Positions 11,955 to 22,995 of a stretch of DNA of 64,000 bases are shown piece by piece (positions within the stretch are counted from its first letter, which is position 1; every line of letters starts with the position of its first letter). Where the stretch lies: assembly GCF_014839805.1 (NCBI RefSeq), contig NC_051130.1, positions 1,860,001-1,924,000 of the forward strand, read 5' to 3'. The DNA is from Manduca sexta. Lineage: Eukaryota; Arthropoda; Insecta; Lepidoptera; Sphingidae. Under the pieces are notes generated by a model. It saw nothing but the letters and a program-made list of their open reading frames with translations, had not been told where the DNA came from and ran no database searches. The position numbers and the translations under genes were made by a program.

Positions 11955-12180
11955 AAACTATTTTACGGATTTTTTATAAAATTTAAAAGTTGTATATTTG
12001 TAAAATGTAGGTAGGATATTGTAACTCTGACTTTGCGGATGAACAACACCTCATTCCCCCCGTGACCATAAAGGCTGAAGTCTTCGAAACGTTGGGAGAA
12101 AAGTAAAATCTTAAAACCGTGATAAAATCCGTAAAATAGTTTAATTTTAATGTCTAACATTCGCGTAAACATAAGAAATC
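11955..12180. repeat. Fold-D copy with intact inverted arms
   Basis: The left arm at 11955-11973 and right arm at 12124-12142 are perfect 19-bp inverted repeats ('aaactattttacggatttt' and its complement). The interior includes 'gaagtcttcgaaacgttggg' and 'gactttgcggatgaacaaca'. The outer right flank 'tgtctaacattcgcgtaaac' is shared by other copies. The structure is foldback or MITE-like, and no target duplication is clear. Confidence 0.65.
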
Positions 12181-13017
12181 AATATAAATTTTTCATTTTT
12201 AATATGATCTCTAATTGATTTCGAAGTATTCTTGTTATCAGAATTTGGGATGACAGTGTAACAATACTGATCTGTGTACCGACTATCCTCGTCAAATGTG
12301 TTCCAGTCAGAACTAAACGCGTCATCGGTACAATGTATTCAAAATTGGGTCCAGAATTTGGGAATTAATGGGGGCTATATTATTTTGAATATTCTAATAT
12401 AATAAGATTACGTCGTTTTTTTGTGATGAAATCTTTTTAACCTTAATAACATGCAAGTTTTAAAAAATAAATAATACATTATATTTAGCGCAATACTATG
12501 AACTATGCTTTATGGAAAAAAATATGTATTTTTTTTTGTTTATTTTATTGTATTAGTTATAGCCATTTATTCCATCTTTCAAGAGCTCATACACAAGAGC
12601 GTCCAATACACGGGAGGTTTATACTTTTTTTTTTCAAATGAGTCACATAAGTTTTTATTTCTAAGTCCAGAAAGGGGGTTAAGTGTTTCTCATGAGGCGA
12701 GCGGGGGATCGAGGTTCCGATCTTTGAATACACGGGAGGTTAAACCTCCCACAGGCTTCCTGCTTACATCTCTGTACCCTTAAATAATTACCATAATATG
12801 TGACAACCTGCGAACGACGTCGGGCGTGTCGTCCGAAAAAAAAACTGATAAAAATGCAAACCCACCAATGGAAATTAATACAAAAAATATATTAAAAGCT
12901 TCGTTTGTTATGTGTTATCTAAATTGGTCGTGTAGCGCTTGCGTCTCTTTTTTGTGTTATGTAGAATGTAATATTTGTTTTTATAATTAAATTGCGTTAA
13001 TAAGTATGAGAGTTAGC
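12181..13017. other. Unannotated stretch with a short hairpin
   Basis: 'aatacacgggaggtt' occurs twice (about 12603 and 12728). The second copy forms a tight hairpin at 12734-12750 with an 8-bp stem and 1-base loop ('gggaggtt-a-aacctccc'). No gene was recognised. Confidence 0.35.
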
Positions 13018-13120
13018 CTGGAGCGGCACCACTGTTCTGTTATGGTTTGAAAGACATTGTAGTCAGTGGAGTGACTGGGCATTATAACAAATACCATCAT
13101 CTCAAGTTGCTGAGCCTAAT
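13018..13120 (+). repeat. Rep-G fragment
   Basis: 'ggtttgaaagacattgtagt', 'agtgactgggcattataaca' and 'catctcaagt' match the middle of Rep-G (compare 28455-28530). Confidence 0.5.
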
Positions 13121-13130
13121 GTAGAGTCAT

Positions 13131-13343
13131 CTATACATACATAATATTATAAAACAAAGTCCACTTCTCTGTCTGTCTGTATGGTATCGATTTTCTCAAA
13201 ATCTACTGAACAGATTTTTATGAAATTTGGTATGGAGATAGTTTAAGACCTTGGGAAGGCTGTGGGCTACTTTCTATCCCGGGAAAATATATACTTTTAT
13301 CCGGGAAAACTACTTTACGCGGGCGAAGCCGCGAGCAAAAGCT
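13131..13343 (+). repeat. Hel-A copy (Helitron-like)
   Basis: A near full-length copy runs from 'attataaaacaaagtccact' to the hairpin 'gcgggcgaagccgcgagcaa'. It ends in 'aagct' rather than 'aagctag', so the terminal CTAG is broken. Confidence 0.7.
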
Positions 13344-13484
13344 TTTGTACCTATAAAACCCTCTTAGGATCAGGTGATATAGGATGAGATATCAGTTAAT
13401 TATTAGTGGGATTTTATGGTATAATAAGACTTATCTTGGTATCCCCAGTCTGAAGCATATAAAGGATATTTTGAACAATATTCT

Positions 13485-13590
13485 GGTGGTAGGTTTTTTG
13501 TATCGACTTGGGATAGCGACCACTATCACTGAGGTCACTGATATCACAGTGTAAAACCCGCCATTGTGGCACTCGCAAGCACGTTCCGAA
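13485..13590 (+). repeat. Rep-F 5' fragment
   Basis: 'ctggtggtagg', 'gggatagcgaccactatcac', 'gtgtaaaacccgccattgtg' and 'gcacgttccgaaatca' match the first half of Rep-F at 44038-44140. Confidence 0.5.
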
Positions 13591-13849
13591 ATCACAAATT
13601 TTTGCTACAACTATTACTCTTATTTTCGATTAGTGATGTCATAGGCGATAGTCATATTGGGTACAAATTTCAATCCTGACTTGTGTTTTCGAATGGAATA
13701 CAAACATTAATTGCCTTTCTTATCTGTCTTTGCACTTATTGGATAAAGACTTTTTTGGAATTCAGAATAAAATATATTCTGATGTTAAGACAGACAAGGG
13801 ATACCTTTTAATTCCACCAGCATTAGAAACACATTTGTTTTAACATTAA

Positions 13850-14081
13850 TTATGTGTGTATTCTTTGTGAATTATCGCTTGCTTTAACGGTGAAGGAAAA
13901 CATTGTGAGGAAGCCTGCATACCTGAGATATTCTCTATTAGGAATTTTCGAGTGTGTGTGAAGTCTACCAATCCGTACTAGGCCAGTGTGGTGGACTAAG
14001 GCCTATTCCTTCTCAGTAGTAGAGGAGGCCCGTGCCCAACAGTGGGACAGTATATTATACAGGGCTGATATTATTATTTTG
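13850..14081 (+). repeat. SINE-1 copy, 5' truncated
   Basis: The copy begins in the middle ('atgtgtgtattctttgtgaa'), covers 'ggtgaaggaaaacattgtga', 'aagtctaccaatccgtacta' and 'cagtagtagaggaggcccgt', and ends 'cagggctgatattattat'. The tRNA head is missing. Confidence 0.75.
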
Positions 14082-14735
14082 ACATTACTAATTTTATTAT
14101 TTAAATATTACGACGAATTCACAAATTTCATAATCAACCTACAATGTCAGATTCCCCCAACAATCTCAGTAAGCGGATTTATTTTATCATTGCATCTGCG
14201 CGTTTCATCAGCTCTGGGTGGCCCCTGATTATCATGTTTTTATCCGCATCCACGGGGCCACACGCAACCAATCACATTCAAAATGACTTTATTTACGTCT
14301 TCGGCGACGCTTTAAAATCATAAGTTTATCGATACTAAACAATGTTTACGCGAAATGAGTTTTGGATATGGAATTTTCGAGGGTTCCAATGCGAATCATT
14401 GTTGTTCAGCGGGTTTTTTGATATCTTTTCTAACAGTATTTTTATGGTTGAATTTTAAAATAATTATGTATTATACACAACTAGCTGTGCCCGCGGCTTT
14501 GCCCGCGTGGAATTTAGTGTTACAAAGTTTTTCAACCTCAACACAACGCAAACACGCGACCTCTTCAGAGTAATCGTTATATTTCAGTCAATTTACATAA
14601 AACTATAATTTACTATTAACCTAAATCTTTCTCAAGAATTGCACTATCGTTTAATAGAATCCGTTCATTAGATTTTGAGAAAATCCATCATATACAGAGA
14701 GACAGCTCTTGGCGTTTTGTTTTATAGTGTGTATA

Positions 14736-14760
14736 CTTAGTCTGGCCATAAATACTGTTA
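14736..14760 (+). repeat. mariner left terminal inverted repeat
   Basis: A 25-bp arm, adjacent to the TA at 14734-14735. Its inverse at 16019-16043 differs at four positions. Confidence 0.85.
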
Positions 14761-14877
14761 CACTTAATTATAAAAAAATATTACATTTGAATTTCGAATC
14801 TGTCATTTTTATACGATTGTTCATTGTGTTTTCTCATTTTGGCGCCAATACATTGTAAAATATTTTGCGATATTAAA

Positions 14878-15919
14878 ATGGTGTGGGGTGATAAAGAGAA
14901 CCGAATCGCTGTGATAGCATTACACAAAGTAGGTATGGAGCCAAATGCAATTTTTAAAACTCTCCATACACTTGGTATTAGTAAAATGTTTGTGTACCGG
15001 GCTATTAATAGGTACAATGAGACCTCCTCTGTTTGTGACAGAAAAAGATCTGGCCGTCCACGTAGTGTTCGTACGAAAAAGGTGGTCAAAAGCAGTAAGG
15101 GAAAGAATTCGAAGAAATCCTGTCCGAAAGCAAAAGATTTTATCTCGGGAAATGAAGATAGCACCTAGAACCATGTCGCGTATTTTAAAAGATGACTTAG
15201 GACTTGCAGCCTATAAGAGACGCACTGGCCATTTCTTAACTGATAATTTAAAGAAGAATAGGGTGGTAAAATCGAAACAACTACTGAAGCGGTACGCAAA
15301 GGGAGGTCACAGAAAAATTTTGTTTACGGATGAGAAAATTTTTACAATTGAGCAACATTTTAACAAACAAAATGACCGTATTTATGCTCAAAGCTCTAAG
15401 GAAGCTTCCCAATTAGTCGACAGAGTGCAACGTGGACATTATCCGACTTCAGTGATGGTTTGGTGGGGTGTTAGCTATGAAGGAGTGACTGAGCCATATT
15501 TTTGTGAAAAAGGTATCAAAACATCGGCACAAGTGTATCAAGATACCATTCTTGAGAAGGTAGTTAAGCCCCTTAACATCACCATGTTCAATAACCAAGT
15601 ATGGTCCTTCCAGCAAGACTCGGCGCCGGGTCATAAAGCTCGGTCCACGCAGTCTTGGTTGGAATCGAACGTTTCGGACTTCATCAGAGCTGAAGACTGG
15701 CCGTCGTCTAGTCCCGATCTTAATCCGCTGGATTATGATTTGTGGTCAGTTTTAGAGAGTACAGCTTGCTCTAAACGCCATGATAATTTGGAGTCCCTAA
15801 AACAATCTATACGATTGGCAGTGAAGAATTTTCCCATGGAAAGAGTGCGTGCTTCTATTGATAACTGGCCTCATCGTTTAAAGGACTGTATTGCAGCCAA
15901 TGGAGACCACTTCGAATAA
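14878..15919 (+). pseudogene. maT mariner transposase, one frameshift
   Basis: This would encode the DNA-cutting and joining transposase of the surrounding element, acting in the nucleus on the TIRs. The start MVWGDKENR is at 14878. The first frame covers residues 1-71, with an N-terminal helix-turn-helix and the GRPR hinge motif. Reading then shifts to the next frame, consistent with one extra A in the AAAA run at 15088-15091. The second frame runs to 15919 and includes a second helix-turn-helix (around 'RTMSRILKDDLGL'). The catalytic aspartates are in TDEKIF (codon 15329), QQDSAPGH (15617) and DLNPLDY (15731). The last two are separated by 37 residues, which defines DD37D. With the shift ignored the product is about 346 residues, full length for the family. 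No other stop is seen, so inactivation looks recent, or the extra base is a sequencing error. Confidence 0.9.
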
Positions 15920-16018
15920 GCTTTTTATATTTTTAATTGTTTTATATTTATGTATTAAACTGACACACTGTAAAAGTAATAAATGTTATTTGCAGTTAAC
16001 AATTTTCTTTTTTCTTTA

Positions 16019-16043
16019 TTACAATATTTATGGCAAGACTAGG
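16019..16043 (-). repeat. mariner right terminal inverted repeat
   Basis: The inverse partner of 14736-14760, followed by TA at 16044-16045. Confidence 0.85.
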
Positions 16044-16189
16044 TAGATAATATATCTTCTACGTTTAAACATAATGCTTCTGTTAATATAAAAATAGAAA
16101 TATATGTATAATAACCAATGAAATTAGCCACTTAAATTAAAAACCAAGAAGTCCTATTAGATAAATAGTTGTCCATAATTTTGTTGTAA

Positions 16190-16313
16190 TATAAATAGCG
16201 TGTTTATTATCTCCATACAAGAACTAATACTTTACAATAAATCATGGATAACTAAAGTAATAAAAAAATATATAAGGTTTGTACTTGTCTCTTAAGTCTA
16301 AACTTCTTTCAGT
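16190..16313 (+). promoter_or_regulatory. Candidate core promoter of the zinc-finger gene
   Basis: Two TATA-like boxes precede the gene: TATAAATAG at 16190-16198 and TATATAAGG at 16269-16277. An insect-type initiator, TCAGTT, lies at 16309-16314. The spacing from the second TATA to the initiator (about 40 bases) is longer than the usual 30, so neither pairing is secure. All of it lies between the mariner and the ATG. Confidence 0.25.
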
Positions 16314-16389
16314 TAACAGTCTAGTTAATAATTTATGATAGATTGTCAAATTGAAGTAAAATCATACAAAATTCCTGTAACGCATTATC

Positions 16390-18956
16390 ATGGAGTATAA
16401 AATTTATAATAAATCTGAAGAGTCTCAGGCAGATTCAAATTTTGCAAAACATGGACCTGACCTATATGGTAATGGACAAGCCCCGGAATATAATAAAGAA
16501 GAATCAGAGGAATGTATAAGGGTGCAGCAAACACTTAGCGGTAAAACATATTGTGCAGCTTCTAAATCGGTTCTAAAGGAAAGAACACGAGTGTTCACTC
16601 CGAGCGAAAATGCCTTCTACGATACCTACAACAACACAAAGCAAAATATTCAGTATAATTTCAACACAGCTGAACTGTCAGAGACTTATCAGTTCGCTAA
16701 CATGCCTAGTTCTAGTAAACAACAAAACATACCAAATGATCGCAATGAAACTGTGTTTGAAAGTTTCAAAAATAAAGGAATAACAACATTTTGCGAAGGT
16801 AACTATCCTACAGGAGGTAATCCAAACAAATATACAGAAAAATCGACATATTGCCGTGCATTGTTTAACAATCAAGAATTTGTTTATAGAACTCTTGCTA
16901 AAAACGCAAGGTTACAGCGATTAGTCAGGAAACTAGTGTGCATAAGACAGAAGCAGAAAGAAGAAGATTTATGGAATAACTACATCAATGAATTGAAAAA
17001 TAAGCATCGCTATAGCTTATCAGAGAATGTTTCTCTACAAAATTGTGAAGAACTACCCTCTGAAAGAATCGAAGATTATTACGAGAAAGGAGAATCGGCC
17101 CCATGTCGAAACTTGCTTAAAGATTTTTATACTGTGCATAATAGTTTTGACCATAGTTTGGAATACAGAACTCGTAATAACTATCAACCCCGGCGAAATT
17201 GCGGTCAGTATATATTTGAAAATCAATCTCTTTGCTATCCGACCTCTTCGCAGGGTCGCTTGATGATGCTAAACAAAGAGCGACAACAAAATCAATTCGC
17301 AAATGACTTGCTGCAGCATCCGCAACACAGACACTTTCGTGGCAACATTATTTTTGCGGATAGAGAGTTTAAACGTAAAAATCGAACTTTTAGACGTTTA
17401 GAGCCAACAAAATCCACGAACACCGTAGATTCTCAGAGCGAGACTGTCCAAAAACTTATAAACAATAAATCCATGCAGACAGATTTAAGATGCTTATTTC
17501 CAATAAGCGAGGATGGGACAAATCACAGTAAAGTAGAGTCCACGAGAGAAAAGTACAAACAGGTCGCAAAGAATGTAGAAAGATTGAAAAGAAAACTCGA
17601 GAAATCTAATACCGAAGTAAAACAAACCGCACTTGACAACATTGAGAATAAATTAAACAATCTGATACAAACACTTAACACGTTTATGGTTGATATTAGA
17701 GCCAACAGTCCGTTCAGTCAAGACAGTAAATCATATTCGGTGTCGAGCCGAGTTAGAAATAATAGTCTTAACGAGTTAAACGCAGCAAAAAGTGATACAT
17801 ATAGTGTTATTAAGCGGGAAGAAGCTATTTGCCGCGCGGCGCATGAAAACACTACCGCAACATCGGTTTTTTTAAACGCAGGTCTGAGCACGAAAGGTAA
17901 TAAAGATAAATACATGAAAATCGATAAAATACTCAACGAAGAGATGGATAAAAGTAATAAAGTAAAGCAGGATATAGAGGATATTATGTACCAACGGTCA
18001 CATCGTCCCAGAGCTGTGCAAATTACGTTTGATATTCCGACGAGAGAGCGGTCTACTGAAGTGACAAATTCTTTGTCTAAAGCTAAAGTTCAAGAGGCTT
18101 CCAATATCGAAGAAGTAGGACATCCAACGAACGAAAGTGACGAGAAGCAAATGACTATTGCTGTAAACACGGATCCTTTAGGAATCTTGGGACTATTAAG
18201 AATATCTACAGAGGCAGTGAAGCAAATCCTATCTTACATGCCGCATATAGATTATTATTCGTATTTGTCTCTGCTGCAGTTTCCTCAGTCGCGGCATGGC
18301 GTCCCTCATTATATTTGCAACATTTGCGGCGCCTCTTTCGAACGGCCCTCGCAGCTCAGTGATCACATTCAAACACATAATTTGGGTTATTCCAGGTAAT
18401 TTGCGGACACGTTTTTAACAATGTTTGTTTACTGTGGATTGGTATTATATTAGAGTACTAGTTTTTTTTTATATTGGTTCCGTAGTTCCAGACATTAAGG
18501 CTTACAATTATAAGGTAATTTTAAAGTAAATACAATTTTATGTTTAGTTTATACCTTCTTATAATATTAATTTACTACGATGATAAATAAAAATCGACGA
18601 TCGTCTAGTTGGGTGTGGAACGGACTGCCGAGACAAATGTTCGCAGGTTTAAATTGCAAGGGCACACACCTCTGACTTTTCTAAAAATTGTGTGTGTCCT
18701 TTGTGAAACCTTTGCTCTCTTGAATATGGAAATACACGTCATACTCTAACATTTATAATATTCAAACCCTTCCAGGGACTGCTGCGTCTGTCGTCATGTC
18801 CTGGACATGAAGCAGCATCGTCCCGGCCTGTTCAAGTGCAGGCATTGTGGCCAGATGTTCACCAGGGCTTACTGCTGCGAGCTCCATGAGGAGACGTGCG
18901 CCAGGAGACTCGGAGTACCTCGTGATGTCAACTCTACTGTTAATTTACTACAGTAG
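16390..18956 (+). CDS. C2H2 zinc-finger protein, two exons (16390-18395, 18776-18956)
   Basis: Exon 1 opens at the first ATG after an in-frame stop (16378-16380) and reads without a break to CCAG|GTAATT, where the frame would otherwise stop. Exon 2 starts after CTTCCAG at 18775 and ends at TAG 18954-18956. The joined product is 728 residues. Most of it is Asn/Ser/Lys/Gln-rich and looks disordered. A basic segment lies near residues 171-191, a predicted coiled coil near 384-437, and a hydrophobic patch near 592-630. Finger 1 is classical (C643, C646, H659, H663). Exon 2 adds a C-x2-C pair (C671, C674) and a C2HC-type finger (C690, C693, H706, C710). A nuclear nucleic-acid- or protein-binding role is likely. 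I do not recognise an orthologue. The first AATAAA downstream is at 19433. The C2H2 class is sure; the specific function is unknown. Confidence 0.85.
18396..18775 (+). other. Intron of the zinc-finger gene
   Basis: This 380-bp phase-2 intron runs from GTAATT to a pyrimidine-rich CCCTTCCAG. Splicing joins AG|G as an arginine codon and keeps the cysteine-histidine pattern open for 59 further residues to a stop. A SINE-1 head occupies its middle. Confidence 0.8.
18594..18740 (+). repeat. SINE-1 head in the zinc-finger intron
   Basis: The copy holds an A-box region ('tcgtctagttgggtgtgg'), 'aacggactgccgagacaaat', a diverged box B ('aggtttaaattgc') and 'cacacacctctgacttttct'. The 3' half is missing. 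It has the same orientation as the gene, so its Pol III boxes lie on the transcribed sense strand. Confidence 0.7.
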
Positions 18957-20939
18957 GTTATGAAAGGAATCTTAGTTGGAATTTAAGATATTAGATCAGA
19001 TACTAATTTATCATAGAAGTTTAAATTTTGCAAGATCATGTTAGATTCTAATTTGTTAGTAATGATTAAAAGTACATAGTTTAAAAATATTATCAGATTT
19101 ATTTTGTACATTCCGTCGATAAATGTTTTGATCAAATAATAAGTAAATGATTTGTATGGTTTGTATTTAAAGGATATGTTTTGTTTTGGTTTGGTTAAGA
19201 GTAAATGCTTGTTATTATAAGAGTTACATTATTTCCGTTCATAGTTTATACGGTATTTATTAAAATGTGTACTAACATGCATTTCAGCCAGTTCTATTCG
19301 GTTCGTGATATACGTCAACGTACTTTCACTGCGTCATGTATTTTATTTGGATAATACCTAAACAGCGCAATATTAAAATTTCAAAGGCAACTTTTATTCA
19401 AATTACAATTCTACGAATGATTATTCAGCGGTAATAAACATTTTTACCTATAAATAAAAGCTCGCCAGACGGACACAACCTTTCCAACATAATTGCCGCA
19501 GGGGTTGTCAACCATTCCTTTGTGATGCCGGTCGCATCAATCAAACTTGCCTGTCGCCATTGTAGTGAAATGGGCGGAAAATTCACGTCCACCCCTGAAT
19601 GGGTAAACGTTACTTATAATTATGTTTGTATGGGTTTTGAAGCGTTATAATGGTATTACTTCTTGGATTTGGGTGCAGATGTCCAGAGGAGACTATTGAC
19701 TTTTTATACAATGAGCAAGTCGCTTGTCGTAAGCGCCAATTATCAATAAACAGTAGTAATGCAACTAGGGCTTTGGGTTATAATTCACTGACTACGTTGG
19801 TCAAGTTAAGTCCAATAATGCTCACACATACACGATAGATAGCGATTTACTAACCTACAACGGATGAACAGGATTTATTCTTAAAACCTAACAGTTGAGA
19901 AATCCTTTCGTCGAAAAGCAAAACTTACTAAGCACCATAAAATTACATAATGCAAATACACTCAATTACCAGGAGCAAAAACTATTTCAAACAGAACAGT
20001 TATGTCTACAACTCATTCATAAAATCTTCAATGGCGGTATTTGCCGACAATAAACTGGCAATACGAGTAAAAAGCGTGTTTTGTCTGAATTCCAACACGT
20101 AGTTACGTTGAGGTGTAAATTCAATAATAAATGGTACAAAAGGTTTTTGCGGCCCACCGGAGTGGGCATTCATGCGCTGTTATTTAGTGCTTTAGATAAC
20201 GTTTGGAGGATTTTTTGGCTAACGGTCGCTTAGGATTTTTTTTTCATGTGTCGCTTGTGTGGTAAGTAACCGACATTATAAGTCAAAAACAGTCAGAAAT
20301 TATTAAATTTTACTCATAAAGTGTGCTTTATAATACATATTTGGTAAATTGCTGCTGTAACATGGGATTATGCTGCGCTGGTTACTTAAATGTCATAGTA
20401 GTCTGAGAACAAATCAGAATTGGTTGAAAAGAACAGCTATAAAGATAGTCACATTGGTTTCTATAAAAAAGAACGACTAACTTTCCCGAATCAGTACGCG
20501 TTGAACACATAATCAACTAAAGAAGTATTGCATTTATCTTAGCATATTATAAACATACCTCTAGATTTGATAAGTATAATATTTCCCCAATAAAATGTCA
20601 AACAGTGAGAGTCATAACGGCCCTCGACAATCTTCAGTAGTATGCCGTCTTATTAAAATCCCTCCTGAGCTAACAAAACAACGGCCTGGTTTTTCAGTCC
20701 GTATTCTCTAAGCACCTGCTTCTTATCAATACAAAATGATGAATCACCCGATACGCAGTATCAATATTGTGTCAGATCAAGGAGGCAAGCGCGTGCGCCT
20801 TATCAATGTATCCCCTAATTCACAACTGTATCCGGGAGTCCCTGATAAGATTCTGATACATTTAATCTTGTGTATATTTGTCATCATGATTAGATATCTT
20901 TGAAAATTGTTTTTATTGATCCCTGTTTGGGACGGAAGA
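18957..20939. other. 3' flank of the zinc-finger gene; no gene seen
   Basis: Probable 3'UTR is followed by AT-rich sequence. AATAAA motifs at 19433-19438 and 19453-19458 are the first possible polyadenylation signals. No other gene or repeat family was recognised. Confidence 0.35.
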
Positions 20940-21005
20940 TACGTGACGTAAAGTGAATGTCCTAGTAGCCCTCTGCTTATCCTTTCGGGTTAACGGCGTG
21001 GTGCG
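20940..21005 (+). repeat. SINE-2 / LINE tail fragment
   Basis: 'gccctctgcttatcctttcg' followed by 'ggttaacggcgtgg' is a diverged copy of the tail shared with the LINE end at 62580-62620. Confidence 0.4.
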
Positions 21006-22171
21006 TTTCTTTTTAATAATTACTACACTAATTATTACCATGATTATAAAGAAAATTTTATTCGATTTAATAAAAGTGATTAGCGCTTAATTAGGTTCAT
21101 GGCCGCGTGTTGCTGTGAAATAAATTATTCCTAGATTAGGCAATTACGTCAAATTTTAGTTTTGTAAATACACGAAATTTACTTTTATAATAATATAATA
21201 AGCTATAGCTTATGAGACACAAAATCAAGTGATTTCAAGGAAATTTATCCTTACACACAACAAAACTATAACAATACGAATTCTCAGTCAAATAGGACAA
21301 ATGTTTAGGCCTTTAAATCTTCTGCTTTTGAAAATATTTTCGTCCTTCCCCTGCATGCCTTTAATTGGTTTTAAATTTGTAGTACTTTCGTATGGTATAT
21401 GTGAATTTACTGCACTAAAGAAAACAAAGAACCAGCTTTTTTAAGTCCTCTAAAATTCGTTTCATACTCCGTATGTCAACTAAACGACATACGTCAGTAG
21501 GGATTGTCTGAGTATTTGGCGGTTAGAACAAAACATCCTGTTGTACGTCTGTGGTGGTTCGTCTCAGACAGTTCCTTTAGATTGTGACTCACCGTCGGAT
21601 GCGTATTGGCGTTTAAGTATTGAATCCATTTGTATCACAATCCTATTTGTATGAAAATCGCAGAAGTATCAGTAGGATTTAAAAGCAAATATAATAGTAT
21701 TGTAGGAGCTTTCTGTACGTAATTGTTTTAATTAAATTAATGTGAAATTGAATATACATGTTCTGGACTTTTAAACAACGATTTTATACATAAATTTGCT
21801 TTTTATTACACAGAGAACTTAAAGGTTGTGAGATCTAGAAATAATAATAAAGTAAAATGTCGAATCTCCATTGAAAATAAGTCCTTAACTATTCTAAACA
21901 TTATTTCACTTATACAAAGTTATTTTGACTATTTTCCCAAGACTAGCGACTGCCGGGTTACAAAGTCAGTATCACAAGTAAATCTATCCACTTCCTAGCC
22001 AGCTCGTGACGTTTAGCCTGTTTCCTCGGCTAACGGAAATCCATGCAAATGTCCAAGTACGGAGGAGCGCGCGGCTTGAATGTTAATCCTACAGGAACCG
22101 AGTGATTCAGACAGCATCATTTGTACGAAGAGATGGGAAATTATTATAAAAATTGTATTTTTTATGACGGC
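21006..22171. other. Unannotated stretch
   Basis: No gene was recognised. A small hairpin-like pair ('ccgtatgtc' and 'gacatacg') lies at about 21469-21492. Confidence 0.35.
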
Positions 22172-22181
22172 TAATTAATTA

Positions 22182-22525
22182 AAAACAAACGGTGATAGCC
22201 TAGTTGGTTGTGGGACGGACTGCCGAGACGAATGTCCGCAGATTCAAATCCCAAGGGCACACACTTCTGACTTTTCTAAAAAAATATATGTGTATTCTTT
22301 GTAAATTATCGCTTGCTTTAACGGTAAAGGAAAACATCGTGAGGTAACCTGCATACCTGAGAAATTCTCTATTAGGAATTTTCAAGGGTGTGTGAAGTCT
22401 ACCAACCCGCACTAGGCCAGCGTGGTGGACTAAGGCCTATTTCCTCTCAGTAGTAGAGGAGGCCCGTGCCCAACAGTGGGACAGTATACAATATAACAGG
22501 GCTGATATTATATTATTATTATTAT
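22182..22525 (+). repeat. SINE-1 copy, full length
   Basis: It has an A box ('tagcctagttgg'), box B ('gattcaaatccc'), the complete body and an (ATT)n tail. Flanking 'taattaatta' occurs at 22172-22181 and 22526-22535. This is a possible 10-bp target duplication, though AT-rich and so not decisive. Confidence 0.8.
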
Positions 22526-22714
22526 TAATTAATTATATCGGATTTGATGATGAAGAGAGAACAGTAACTGAATTATTCAAATAGCGTTGAATGGTCGGAG
22601 GTTGCTGTTAAGTTTATTTTTATTGCGGCTAAATACCTAAGTTCCTCGTATGTTGGACTCCGTTATGGAAAGTACCACCGAATTATATATTTACTATACC
22701 AGTAAGTACTATTA

Positions 22715-22995
22715 TGTTCGTTTGGAGGATGACAGCTAATGTCAATACTGGGCATTATGAGCCATAAGTTACGTCTCAGGGTGACGAGGGCAGTGGAGTG
22801 CCACGCAATTCTTTGTACTTCAAAGTTTTGTATAGTACTGTTTAGGAGCGGTCGTATCGCTAACCATTAGACGAGCATGCTCGTCTCGTCAACCTCAACC
22901 TTTTGAGTGGTGTTACTGGTTGTGAGTAGTCCTGACGCCTACCATCAGGCGAGCAGTTACCTCGTCTTATTATACAGTTATATCAAAAATATCGA
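22715..22995 (+). repeat. Rep-G copy
   Basis: Blocks 'actgggcattatgagccata', 'gtctcagggtgacgagggca', 'gtggagtgccacgcaattct', 'aggagcggtcgtatcgctaa' and 'gctcgtctcgtcaacc' match Rep-G. A second 'taccatcaggcgagcagtt' follows at about 22940. Confidence 0.5.

Larger units (their letters stand above)
14736..16043 (+). mobile_element. maT-clade (DD37D) Tc1/mariner transposon
   Basis: This complete 1308-bp element is flanked by TA dinucleotides (14734-14735 and 16044-16045), the usual target duplication of the superfamily. The terminal inverted repeats at 14736-14760 and 16019-16043 match at 21 of 25 positions ('cttagtctggccataaata' against 'cctagtcttgccataaata'). It carries one transposase gene on the plus strand, broken by a single frameshift. 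It lies inside a Helitron-like copy and ends about 345 bp before the start codon of the zinc-finger gene. Nearly intact coding and clear TIRs suggest a fairly recent arrival. Confidence 0.93.
14481..16050 (-). repeat. Helitron-like copy split by the mariner
   Basis: Its CTAG end (14481-14484) with the GC hairpin ('gcccgcggctttgcccgcgt') is on the left. The body runs to 'gttttatagtgtgta' at 14735 and resumes after the mariner as 'tagata' (16044-16049). The joined empty site matches the corresponding end of the Hel-A copy at 38350-38370 ('atatgtatagata'). The middle is diverged from Hel-A and is probably a related subfamily. Confidence 0.65.

Noticed and set aside
14781..15174. Minus-strand ORFs of 127 and 84 codons
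   Set aside because: They are antisense shadows of the mariner transposase.
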